This document shows positions 16,665-24,267 of a stretch of 64,000 nucleotides of DNA, in pieces. Positions within the stretch are counted from its first letter, which is position 1, and the number at the start of each line of letters is the position of its first letter. The DNA lies in assembly GCF_021228125.1 (NCBI RefSeq), contig NZ_JAJQQS010000013.1:62001-126000 (forward strand), read 5' to 3'. Made by a program: the position numbers and the translations under genes. This DNA is from Streptomyces albireticuli (GTDB lineage: Bacteria; Actinomycetota; Actinomycetes; Streptomycetales; Streptomycetaceae). A model generated the notes under the pieces. The model was not told the DNA's origin. It did not search any database and worked only from the letters and a program-made list of their open reading frames with translations.

Positions 16665-17929
16665 GGGAACATTTCGACCCGAACGATCGGGCCTACGCCC
16701 CGGCCGACTCGCTCCAGGGGCTGCTGCAACGCGGCCGGGGCGCGGGCGCGTTGCGGGCGCTGGACGAACCGGGGACGGCCGCCGGTCTCGTACGCGATGC
16801 CGTCCGGCGGGACTGGCGCTGGGACTCAGTGGACGACCGCCACCTCTATCTGGCGCGCCTGGTCCACGCGCTGAGCCTGCCGCTGGATCCTCTGCTCGGC
16901 CTGCTGGCCGGCGACGAGGACGAGTGCGAGCGGGCCACCCGCGTGCTGGAGCTGCTGGCCCTCGCGGGATCGGCCGAGGCCCGGGCGGCGCTGCGCGCCT
17001 ACGTCCGGGACGGCGAGCACTGGGCGGACGTTCTGGAGTCGGTGGCGGACGCCTGGCCGGTGGAGTGGTGGGACGATCTGGCCGAGGTCGCGCGTGCCCG
17101 GTCGGCCGGGGAAGAGCCTCCTGCGGGCGACTCGGAACCCTGGGCGCGCTGGGGCACGGGAGCCCGGCCCGCCTCGCCTCGCCGCACCGGGCCGCACACC
17201 GTGGAGGTGGGTCCCGGCGGCCGTCGGCTGCTGTCCGTGCTCGCCGACGCCGGTGCGGCCGACGGTGCCAAGGCGCATGCCCTGCACACCCTGGCCGGGC
17301 GTCCGCCGGAGCCCGGCCTGCTCCCGCTGGTACCCGGGCTCGGGACCGCGGACGGGGAGCGGCCGCTGCCCTGGCTCGGGCGCGCGGTCGAGAGGCTCGG
17401 CGCCCTGGCCGTGCCGGCGGCACGGGCGTGGGCGGTGGACGGACGGGAGTGGCTGTCCTGGACCGGCCTCCTGGTTCTCGCCCGGCACGGCGAGGCGCGC
17501 GACCTGCCCACGCTGATCGGGGAACTCGCCGTCCACGAGGCGACGCGCCGGTGGTCCGGCCCCGGCCCGCTGGCCTCCGGGCTCGCCCGCTTCGGCCCGG
17601 CGGCCGCGGAGGCCGCCCCGGTGCTCCACCGCCTCTGGCTGCGCACCCCGCACTCGTACGAGCGTCCGGCCCTGCTCGGGGCACTGGCCGCCGTCGCACC
17701 CGCGGGTCCCGGCTCCGCTCGCACCGAATCCCTGTGGGACTGCTACACCGAATCCCTGTGGGACTGCGAAGCGGAGGCCCGCCTTCTGGGGATCGCCTCC
17801 GCGCCCGACCTGCCGCGCGTACACCGGCGGCTCGCCGAGCTGCGGGGCGATCCGATGGAGGAACGCGAGGTCAGGGCCGCCGCGGGAGCACGTCTGGCGG
17901 CGGGCCGGCACGGATCCGGGCGGCGTTGA
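16661..17929 (+). CDS. Helical-repeat hypothetical protein, 422 aa
   Basis: Ala/Leu/Arg-rich protein with repeated helix pairs spaced 30-40 residues apart (LYLARLVHALSLPLDPLL, CERATRVLELLALAGSAEAR, LSWTGLLVLARHGEARDL), resembling HEAT-like repeat scaffolds. No catalytic motif is seen. GTG 16661 overlaps the stop of the small upstream gene (GTGA). Near the C-terminus TESLWDC occurs twice because of a 24-bp duplication. Similar in flavour to the much larger repeat protein at 58-61 kb. Function is unknown. Confidence 0.7.
   Translation: MREHFDPNDRAYAPADSLQGLLQRGRGAGALRALDEPGTAAGLVRDAVRRDWRWDSVDDRHLYLARLVHALSLPLDPLLGLLAGDEDECERATRVLELLALAGSAEARAALRAYVRDGEHWADVLESVADAWPVEWWDDLAEVARARSAGEEPPAGDSEPWARWGTGARPASPRRTGPHTVEVGPGGRRLLSVLADAGAADGAKAHALHTLAGRPPEPGLLPLVPGLGTADGERPLPWLGRAVERLGALAVPAARAWAVDGREWLSWTGLLVLARHGEARDLPTLIGELAVHEATRRWSGPGPLASGLARFGPAAAEAAPVLHRLWLRTPHSYERPALLGALAAVAPAGPGSARTESLWDCYTESLWDCEAEARLLGIASAPDLPRVHRRLAELRGDPMEEREVRAAAGARLAAGRHGSGRR
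17722..17767. repeat. In-frame 24-bp tandem duplication
   Basis: The 22-bp sequence at 17722-17743 recurs at 17746-17767 (core CCGAATCCCTGTGGGACTGC), period 24 bp. It duplicates TESLWDC plus one residue in the host protein without a frameshift. Confidence 0.85.
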
Positions 17930-18066
17930 CGGGCCGCCCGGCGCCTGCTCCGCCTCGGCGGGCGCCCGGCGGGCGGCCCGGTTCCCGGCGGCTGAGTACG
18001 TGTACCGACACCGTCTGAGTACCCGGCCCGAGGTGCCTCCCTCGCGCCGGAGGATTCACTTGCACC

Positions 18067-18504
18067 ATGAACGATCACGGAGCACGCGCGGACGGCGAAC
18101 TGCGGCGGGCGTGGGCCGCCGCCAACGCCGCGGACGCCGCCGCGGACACGCGTGCCGTACGCCCGCCCGGGCCTGACGACCGCGACGAGAAGGCCGGGTC
18201 GGCTCCGGGCTGGGCCACGTTGTCCGCGCTGCTGCTCGCCCCGGTGGCCCTGCTGTTCGGCGGCCTGGCTCCGATGGCCACGGACGGTTGCGGGCCCGAC
18301 AACTGCTCGCAGGCGCTGGACACGGCCCTCGCGGGCGTCATGGGCGGCCTGTACGCGATGCTCGCGGGCACGCCCGCGCTGCTCCTGACGGCCTGGCTCC
18401 TGCCACGGCGCGTGCGGTTCTCGACCGCGCGCAGGATCGTCGCGTGGTCCGCGCTGCTGCCGCCGCTGTTCGTGATCCTGATGGTGTTCACTCTGCCGGA
18501 GTGA
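18067..18504 (+). CDS. Small three-TM membrane protein, 145 aa
   Basis: The N-terminal 45 residues are polar and Ala/Asp-rich. Hydrophobic segments follow at about 49-68 (WATLSALLLAPVALLFGGLA), 88-111 (LAGVMGGLYAMLAGTPALLLTAWL) and 123-143. A CGPDNC pair in the first loop could form a disulfide. No family is recognised. The start is ATG 18067 after GGAGGATTCACTTGCACC. It stands alone; a double hairpin follows. Confidence 0.78.
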   Translation: MNDHGARADGELRRAWAAANAADAAADTRAVRPPGPDDRDEKAGSAPGWATLSALLLAPVALLFGGLAPMATDGCGPDNCSQALDTALAGVMGGLYAMLAGTPALLLTAWLLPRRVRFSTARRIVAWSALLPPLFVILMVFTLPE

Positions 18505-18531
18505 GGACGACGTCGCACTGGAGGCCGAGGC

Positions 18532-18574
18532 GGCCGGTTCACCGGCCCCGACGGCCGCGGCGAACTCCGCGGCC
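18532..18574. terminator. Two adjacent hairpins after the membrane-protein gene
   Basis: GGCCGGT/ACCGGCC (18532-18547, 2-nt loop) and GGCCGCGG/CCGCGGCC (18553-18574, 6-nt loop) are both perfect. They lie within 70 bp of the stop and probably terminate the transcript. Confidence 0.6.
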
Positions 18575-18700
18575 GCCCCACCACCGCCAAGGTTGTCACC
18601 CGCCCGCCGTGTTGACCGGGCCGGGCCGGGGTCGCGAGACTCGGTCGCCGGAGACCCGCGGCGTCCGCCGCGGGCGGCGGCCGGCTCGATACCAGGGGGC

Positions 18701-19471
18701 ATGGTGGCGACAGGACAGGTCATTCCGCACGAGGTACACGGCACGGGACCGGCACGCGTCCTGCTGCTCCACAACTGGTTCGGCGACCGGACGAGCTACG
18801 ACCGGCTGCGCGCGCATTTGAACGGGGACGCCTTCAGCTACGCGTTCCTGGACTGCCGCGGGTACGGCGAGGCGAAGGACCTCGACGGCGCCTTCACGAT
18901 GGAGGAGGTCGCCGCGGACGCCCTCGCGGTCGCCGACCACCTGGGCTGGGAGACCTTCTCCGTCGTCGGCCACTCCATGGGCGGCAAGGCGGCCCAGCTG
19001 ATGCTGCTGGAGGCCCCGCGGCGCGTCACGTCGGTCATCGGCATCTCGCCGGTGCCCGCGTCCGGGTTCCCCCTCGACGACGAGAGCCGGGAGCTGTTCA
19101 CGGGTGCCGCGCGGAACCCCGGCAACCGCCGGGCCATCATCGAGCACACCTCCGGCGGGCGGTACGACCAGGCGTGGCTGGACGCCATGGTGGGGCATTC
19201 GGTGGAGCGCTCGTCGGCGACCGCGTTCCGCGCGTACCTGGATTCCTGGTCCGGCGTCGACTTCCACGAGCGGGTGCGGGGTAATCCGGCCCGGGTGCTC
19301 CTGGTCGTCGGCGCGCACGACCCGGCGCTGGGCCCCGAGGCCATGCGGGCCACCTGGTTGCGGTGGTATCCGAACGCCGCGCTCGAGGTGCTCCAGGACG
19401 CCGGTCATTACGCGCCGGAGGAGACCCCCGAGGCCCTCGCCGCGGTCGTCGAGCGGTTCCTCGGCCGCTGA
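18701..19471 (+). CDS. Alpha/beta hydrolase
   Basis: A 256-residue serine hydrolase. Seen: LLLHNWFGD (oxyanion region), nucleophile elbow GHSMGG, the acid in GAHDPALGPE, and the catalytic His in DAGHYAPEE. ATG 18701 follows CAGGGGGC; the upstream in-frame region lacks a ribosome site. The substrate is unknown; the fold is shared by esterases, haloperoxidase-like and lactone hydrolases. It is likely cytoplasmic, with no signal peptide. Confidence 0.9.
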   Translation: MVATGQVIPHEVHGTGPARVLLLHNWFGDRTSYDRLRAHLNGDAFSYAFLDCRGYGEAKDLDGAFTMEEVAADALAVADHLGWETFSVVGHSMGGKAAQLMLLEAPRRVTSVIGISPVPASGFPLDDESRELFTGAARNPGNRRAIIEHTSGGRYDQAWLDAMVGHSVERSSATAFRAYLDSWSGVDFHERVRGNPARVLLVVGAHDPALGPEAMRATWLRWYPNAALEVLQDAGHYAPEETPEALAAVVERFLGR

Positions 19472-19568
19472 CGCCGGCGGGGGCGATCGCGGCGCGTCCC
19501 GTGGTCCCGGCATGGCCACTAGTCTCTGCATGACCGCGACGCCGAACCACGTACAGGAGAGTGCACGC

Positions 19569-19745
19569 ATGAGCGACCCGCGATCCACGTCCGGGCTGGC
19601 GGTGGGCGTCTCGGCGTTCACCGCCGTTCTCACCGCGACCGCCATGGTGCTGAGTTGGAAGGACGGATCCAGCCCGTGGACGGCGGCCGCGGCGGTCTCG
19701 CTGCTCGTCCTGGCCGTCCTCATGGGCAGGCACCGCCGGCGCTGA
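19569..19745 (+). CDS. Small two-TM membrane protein, 58 aa
   Basis: ATG 19569 follows CAGGAGAGTGCACGC. The sequence has two hydrophobic spans (about 10-28 and 36-52) separated by WKDGSSPW and ends with a basic GRHRRR tail, so both ends probably face the cytoplasm. No family is recognised; such proteins are common and uncharacterised in Streptomyces. Confidence 0.65.
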   Translation: MSDPRSTSGLAVGVSAFTAVLTATAMVLSWKDGSSPWTAAAAVSLLVLAVLMGRHRRR

Positions 19746-19865
19746 GCGCCTCCGTCGCTCTTCACGCGCGGCACACGGCGATCGGAAATCAGTGGCCGCG
19801 CGTCGCCCGAGGTGTGATCATCGCCCGGATCGCCCACAGGGCCGATCACACCTTCCGGAGGCAGA

Positions 19866-20810
19866 ATGCTCTTTCGTCCCATGACCGAGGCCGACATGGA
19901 CCGTGTCATCGCCTACCCGGCCGGCGGTCCGGTCAGCTGGATCCCCCAGGAGCGCTTTCGCGCGGAGTGGGCGGAGCGCCGGTTCCGTGCCGGGTGGACA
20001 TGGGTGGCCGAGGAAGGCGGGGAGATCCTCGGCCGGGCCCTGTGGTGGGGCAGGAGCGACAGCGCACACCCGGTCGCGCTGGACTGCCTGCACGTCCGTG
20101 ACTGCGTGGCGGACCGCGCCGGGGTGGCCGCCGGGCTCCTCCGCGCCGGGCACCGGGCCTTCGAGGAGAGCGGCGCCACGGAGAAGCCCCAGTACAACCT
20201 CTCGCTGCCGGGTGACTGGCGGGAGGATCCCGGCACCGTGGACGCCGTGGCATGGCGCGAGGCCGCCGCGCGGCGGGCCGGGCTCACGGACGAGGTCGAA
20301 CGGCTCCGCTACGAATGGACGCCCGAGGCCGGCGTGCCGGAGCCCACCGGGAGGCTCGTCTTCTCGCCCGAGCCGGACGACGAGCGGTTCGTGGAGGTGT
20401 TCCGGCGGATCGCGGCCGGCAGCCTCGACGTCGCCACCCGGCGCGAGCTCGCCACCATGGACGCCGACCGGCAGGCACGCGAGGACATGGCCTTCTACCT
20501 CGACTGCCCGGGAGAGCGCGGCTGGTGGCGCCTCGCGCGCACGCCCGACGGCACCCTCGCCGGAATGGCCGTCCCCTCCCGTACGCCCTACCACCCCAAC
20601 GTCGGCTATCTCGGCGTGGTGCCCGAACTGCGCGGTCAGGGATACATCGACGAGATACTCGGCGAGATCACCCGCATTCATCACGGCAACGGCGCCCGGC
20701 GCATCACGGCCACCACGGACACGGTGAACACGCCGATGGCCGCGGCCTTCGAACGGGCCGGCTACCGGAACACCGAGATCCGGCTGGTCTTCGAGGCCCC
20801 CGCCGTGTGA
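19866..20810 (+). CDS. GNAT-family N-acetyltransferase, 314 aa
   Basis: Longer than a single GNAT domain and probably a tandem: an N-terminal half (residues 1-150) and a C-terminal half with the clearer acetyl-CoA motif GYLGVVPELRGQGYIDEILG (V/I-x-P-x2-R-G-x-G-x) and NTPMAAAFERAGYR. The acceptor is unknown. The start is ATG 19866 after CCGGAGGCAGA. The last 18 codons and stop are inside an 82-bp sequence that is repeated immediately downstream. Confidence 0.85.
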   Translation: MLFRPMTEADMDRVIAYPAGGPVSWIPQERFRAEWAERRFRAGWTWVAEEGGEILGRALWWGRSDSAHPVALDCLHVRDCVADRAGVAAGLLRAGHRAFEESGATEKPQYNLSLPGDWREDPGTVDAVAWREAAARRAGLTDEVERLRYEWTPEAGVPEPTGRLVFSPEPDDERFVEVFRRIAAGSLDVATRRELATMDADRQAREDMAFYLDCPGERGWWRLARTPDGTLAGMAVPSRTPYHPNVGYLGVVPELRGQGYIDEILGEITRIHHGNGARRITATTDTVNTPMAAAFERAGYRNTEIRLVFEAPAV

Positions 20811-20918
20811 CGCCCCGTGGGACGGGTCCGGCTGTCGGGCCGGCTACCGGAACACCGAGATCCGGCTGGTCTTCGAGGCCCCCGCCGTGTGACGCCCCGT
20901 GGGACGGGTCCGGCTGTC
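20755..20918. repeat. 82-bp perfect tandem duplication across the GNAT gene 3' end
   Basis: 20755-20836 is repeated exactly at 20837-20918. The unit holds the end of the acetyltransferase gene, its stop codon and about 26 bp of downstream sequence. The second copy lies outside the reading frame. No mismatches were found by eye, so it is recent or under conversion. Confidence 0.92.
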
Positions 20919-21072
20919 CGGCCGTGGCGAGGCGGGCGCTCCGGGCTCCCGCCGGGCCCGAGAGCCGGTGTGACAATCCGCCGTCGCGCCTTCCGCCCGC
21001 AGCGGCCGGTCCGACGCATACTGCGATCAGTGTCCGGGGGCGGAACAGGTGGCCAGGAGGGCCTTGCCCGTC

Positions 21073-22599
21073 ATGACGTACGACCCGCTCCCCGCGCGCA
21101 CGACCCGTCGACGCCTGCTGTACGTGCTCGCCGCCACGGGAGGGCTCACCGTGAGCGGCGGCCTCGGCGGCGCCCACCGCGCCACGGCGGACGCCCGGGC
21201 CGCGGCCCCCACCCCGGCGGCGCCCGTACGGCCGGAGGCAGTACCGACGGAGGCAGTACCGGCGGAGGCGGTACGGGCGGAGGCGCTCCGGCCGGACCGC
21301 GCCAAGGCGGACGAGGTCCGGGAGGAATTCGTCCACGCGTGGGAGGGCTACAAACGGCTCGCCTGGGGCTACGACGAGGTGCTCCCGGTCTCGGGACGCC
21401 ACCGCGAGTTCTTCGCCAAGGGCCATCCTGTCGGCCTGTCGATCGTCGAGGCGCTCGACACGCTGCACCTCATGGAGCTGGACACCGAGGTCGACCGCTG
21501 CGTCTCCTGGATCAAGGACTATCTCCGCTTCGACATCAACGCCGACTTCCAGGTGTTCGAGACCACCATCCGGCTGGTCGGCGGCCTCCTCTCGGGCTAC
21601 CTCGCGACCGGTGAGAAGGCCCTGCTCGACCGCTGCGCCGACCTCGCGGACCGGCTGCTGCCCGCCTTCACCTCGTCCCGCACCGGCATGCCCTACCGAT
21701 ACGTCAACCTGCGTACAGGGCGCGTCTCGGGCGCCACACTGCCGCTGGCCGAGGTCGGCACCAACATCCTGGAGTTCGGCACCCTGTCCCGGCTCACCGG
21801 CGACCGCCGGTACGAGCGGGCCGCCAAGCGCGCCCTGCGCGCCGTCGTCGAGCGGCGCTCGTCGCTCGACCTGCTCGCCTCCCGCATCAACGTCGAGAGC
21901 GGCCGGTGGGCCGACCGGGCGGGCATCGCCGTGGACCCTCCGGCGGACTCCTTCTACGAGTACCTGTGGGGCGCGTGGGTGATGTTCCGCGACGAGGACT
22001 GCCGGGACTGGTTCAAGATGTTCGCCGCCGCGCTGAAGAGACACCAGGTCGAGTGGGTCGACGGGCTGCTCTGGTTCAAGCACGTCGACTTCCGCACCGG
22101 AGCCCTGCTCAACAGGCGGCAGTCCGCGCTGTCCGTCGCCGTCCTTCCGGTCGGCGGGGACGACGAGCTGGCGGCGGACTACTACAAGTCGTGGACGGCG
22201 GTCCTCGACAAGTACGACGTCATCCCCGAGGAGATCGACTACCGGCGGCTGGAGGCCGTGGGCCGCGGCAACGCCCTGCGCCCCGAGTACGCGAACTGCG
22301 CCTTCCAGCTGTACTGGAACACCGGCGACCCGTACTACCGGACGACGGCCTGGCGCTATTTCCAGAACCTCAAGGAGCACCACCGCGTCCGGGACGGCTA
22401 CACCGTGATCACCGATGTCACCCGGCGTCCCATGCGGAAGGGCGACCACTGCCCGGGGTACGTCTTCGCCGAGAACTTCAAATGGCTCTACCTCACCTTC
22501 TCCGGCACCCCGCGCTTCGACTACGCCCACGGGTACCTCAGCACGGAGGGGAAGGTTCTGGAGGGGTTGCGGAGGAACGGGGCCACGGGGGACGACTGA
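21073..22599 (+). CDS. GH47-family alpha-1,2-mannosidase, exported
   Basis: About 508 residues. A TAT-like signal (TTRRRLLYVLAATGGL) precedes an Ala/Pro/Glu repeat linker (EAVPTEAVPAEAVRAEAL). The catalytic domain shows class I mannosidase signatures: SIVEALDTLHLMEL, FETTIRLVGGLLSGY, YRYVNLRTG, SFYEYLWGAW and LRPEYANCAFQLYWNTG. Eukaryotic relatives trim N-glycans; bacterial members remove alpha-1,2-mannose. The protein is probably secreted to attack yeast or fungal mannan. ATG 21073 is chosen, with AGGAGG 12 nt before it; GTG 21049 and TTG 21064 are alternatives. Confidence 0.88.
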   Translation: MTYDPLPARTTRRRLLYVLAATGGLTVSGGLGGAHRATADARAAAPTPAAPVRPEAVPTEAVPAEAVRAEALRPDRAKADEVREEFVHAWEGYKRLAWGYDEVLPVSGRHREFFAKGHPVGLSIVEALDTLHLMELDTEVDRCVSWIKDYLRFDINADFQVFETTIRLVGGLLSGYLATGEKALLDRCADLADRLLPAFTSSRTGMPYRYVNLRTGRVSGATLPLAEVGTNILEFGTLSRLTGDRRYERAAKRALRAVVERRSSLDLLASRINVESGRWADRAGIAVDPPADSFYEYLWGAWVMFRDEDCRDWFKMFAAALKRHQVEWVDGLLWFKHVDFRTGALLNRRQSALSVAVLPVGGDDELAADYYKSWTAVLDKYDVIPEEIDYRRLEAVGRGNALRPEYANCAFQLYWNTGDPYYRTTAWRYFQNLKEHHRVRDGYTVITDVTRRPMRKGDHCPGYVFAENFKWLYLTFSGTPRFDYAHGYLSTEGKVLEGLRRNGATGDD

Positions 22600-22675
22600 G
22601 CCCGCGCGACGCTTTCGGGCCCGGTCACGCCCCTGCCTCCCCGGACGCCCCCCGGCGACAGGTCCCGGCCACCCG

Positions 22676-23413
22676 TCACCGCCCGAGCACGGCACCGCCG
22701 TTGCTGTTGAGGAACTCACCCGTGATGTGACGGGCCTCGGGGGAGGCCAGGAAGGCGACGGCCGCGGCGATGTCCGCCGGCTCGGCCACCTCGCCGACGA
22801 GGGTGCCGGACCGCCGTGCGGCGAGCTCGTCCTCGTCGGCGGGCGCGCCGGAGAACCCCGTGCCCGCGACGTATCCGGGCACCACGACGTTGGCCGTGGC
22901 GCCGCGCGGGCCCAACTGCCTCGCGAGCGTATGGTTCCAGGCCAGCAGGGCCGCCTTGGCGGCGCCGTACGCGCCGTTGCCACGCAGGGCGGCGACGGAG
23001 CCGATGGTGACCACCCGGCCGCCGGGCCGGGCCAGGCGCGGCAGCAGGGCCTCGGTGAGCAGGACCGCGGGCATGACGTTGCTGTCGAAGACCCGCCGCC
23101 AGTGCTCGGCGACCTCCTTGAGGCCCCCGGCCGGGGACGGCCCGCCCCGGCCGCCCGCGTTGTTCACCAGCACGTCGATCTCGGCCGGGAGTTCCTCGCG
23201 CGCCCGCTCGACCTCCTCCGGCACCGCGAGGTCGACCGGGACAGCCCGTACGGTGTGAGCACCCTTGATCTCCCGCGCCGCCGCGCGCAGGACCTCCGCC
23301 CGGCGTCCGAGGACGGTCACCCTGTCGCCCTGCCGGGCGAACCGCTCGGCGACGGCCCGGCCGATGCCGGTACCGCCACCGCTGACCACCACGACACGAC
23401 CTGCCTCACCCAT
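22676..23413 (-). CDS. SDR-family oxidoreductase
   Basis: A 245-residue short-chain dehydrogenase. Seen: cofactor motif SGGGTGIGRA, NNAGG, and the catalytic region TIGSVAALRGNGAYGAAKAALLAW with Ser, Tyr and Lys (S..Y..K). The GRR after the second strand suggests NADP(H). ATG 23413 follows GGAGGGGCTG. The substrate is unknown. It converges on the mannosidase gene without obvious functional link. Confidence 0.9.
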   Translation of the reverse strand: MGEAGRVVVVSGGGTGIGRAVAERFARQGDRVTVLGRRAEVLRAAAREIKGAHTVRAVPVDLAVPEEVERAREELPAEIDVLVNNAGGRGGPSPAGGLKEVAEHWRRVFDSNVMPAVLLTEALLPRLARPGGRVVTIGSVAALRGNGAYGAAKAALLAWNHTLARQLGPRGATANVVVPGYVAGTGFSGAPADEDELAARRSGTLVGEVAEPADIAAAVAFLASPEARHITGEFLNSNGGAVLGR

Positions 23414-23614
23414 CAGCCCCTCCACCCTCTGCCTTCTCGGACGTACCCCCCGTCCCGCCCCCACCCTGTCATCGAAAGACAGTCCGGGTACCGGCCGTCC
23501 GAACGTACAGGCAGACTTCACGCCGACCGCGGGCCGGGGCTCCTCATGGGCGTACTCCCCCGCGCGGCACGCACATCCCGCGCCGACGCGGCGGGAGCCG
23601 CCGGTGCGGGCGGG

Positions 23615-24214
23615 CTAGTACGCCCCGCCGCGGAAGTACAGGCTGCCGTACGGCCGGGGGCGGTCGCCGCGTTCATGGGCGGACGCGGACCGGTCCGCGG
23701 CCGACGACCGGCGGTCCAGGGCGCGGAGGGTCTCCAGGCCGGCGAGGACCTTGGGGCGGTTCTCGGCCCTCTTCATCCACGCCGGCAGGCGCGGGATCAT
23801 CGCCCTCGTCGGGCTCGCGCCGCCGCGCTCGCGCAGGTGGGCGCCGACGTAGGCGGCCAGTTCGTCGACGTGCCGCGTGTTGTACGCCCACAGGACGTGC
23901 CCGGCGCAGGCCGTCTGGAGCCACAGCGGGCGCCGGAAGAAGGGGTCCTCGGTGCCGCCCGGGGCCACGCCGACCAGTCCGCCGCCGCGCGTCCCGGCTT
24001 CCCAGGAGTCGACGGCGCCGCACCCGGCGCAGACGAGGCGGCGGGGCCGGAAGAGGAGTTCGCTGAAGTACTTGGGCTCGGGCAGGCCGGGCCGGGGGAC
24101 GACGAGGGCGCGGCCGCCGCACCGTGGGCAGACCACCGCCACGCGGTCGGTGAACCCCACCAGCCATGTCCCCCGGTCGTGGTGGCGGGCCGGGCCGCCC
24201 GGATCGGTGCTCAT
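23615..24214 (-). CDS. Zinc-ribbon hypothetical protein, 199 aa
   Basis: Two CxxC knuckles, CPRCGG (about residue 29) and CAGCGA (about residue 62), probably bind one zinc. The middle part (LQTACAGHVLWAYNTRHVDELAAYVGAHLRER) is annotated in relatives as a TFIIB-type zinc-ribbon protein of unknown role. The C-terminus is polar, with YGSLYFRGG. The start chosen is ATG 24214, matching the beginning of the folded region; no strong ribosome site is seen. It lies 53 nt downstream of the CHAT gene on the same strand, so it may be cotranscribed with it. Confidence 0.75.
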   Translation of the reverse strand: MSTDPGGPARHHDRGTWLVGFTDRVAVVCPRCGGRALVVPRPGLPEPKYFSELLFRPRRLVCAGCGAVDSWEAGTRGGGLVGVAPGGTEDPFFRRPLWLQTACAGHVLWAYNTRHVDELAAYVGAHLRERGGASPTRAMIPRLPAWMKRAENRPKVLAGLETLRALDRRSSAADRSASAHERGDRPRPYGSLYFRGGAY

Positions 24215-24267
24215 GGCCGACACCCTCGCAGGTGCGCGGCGTCCTGTGCGAATTCGCCGGTCGCTCC

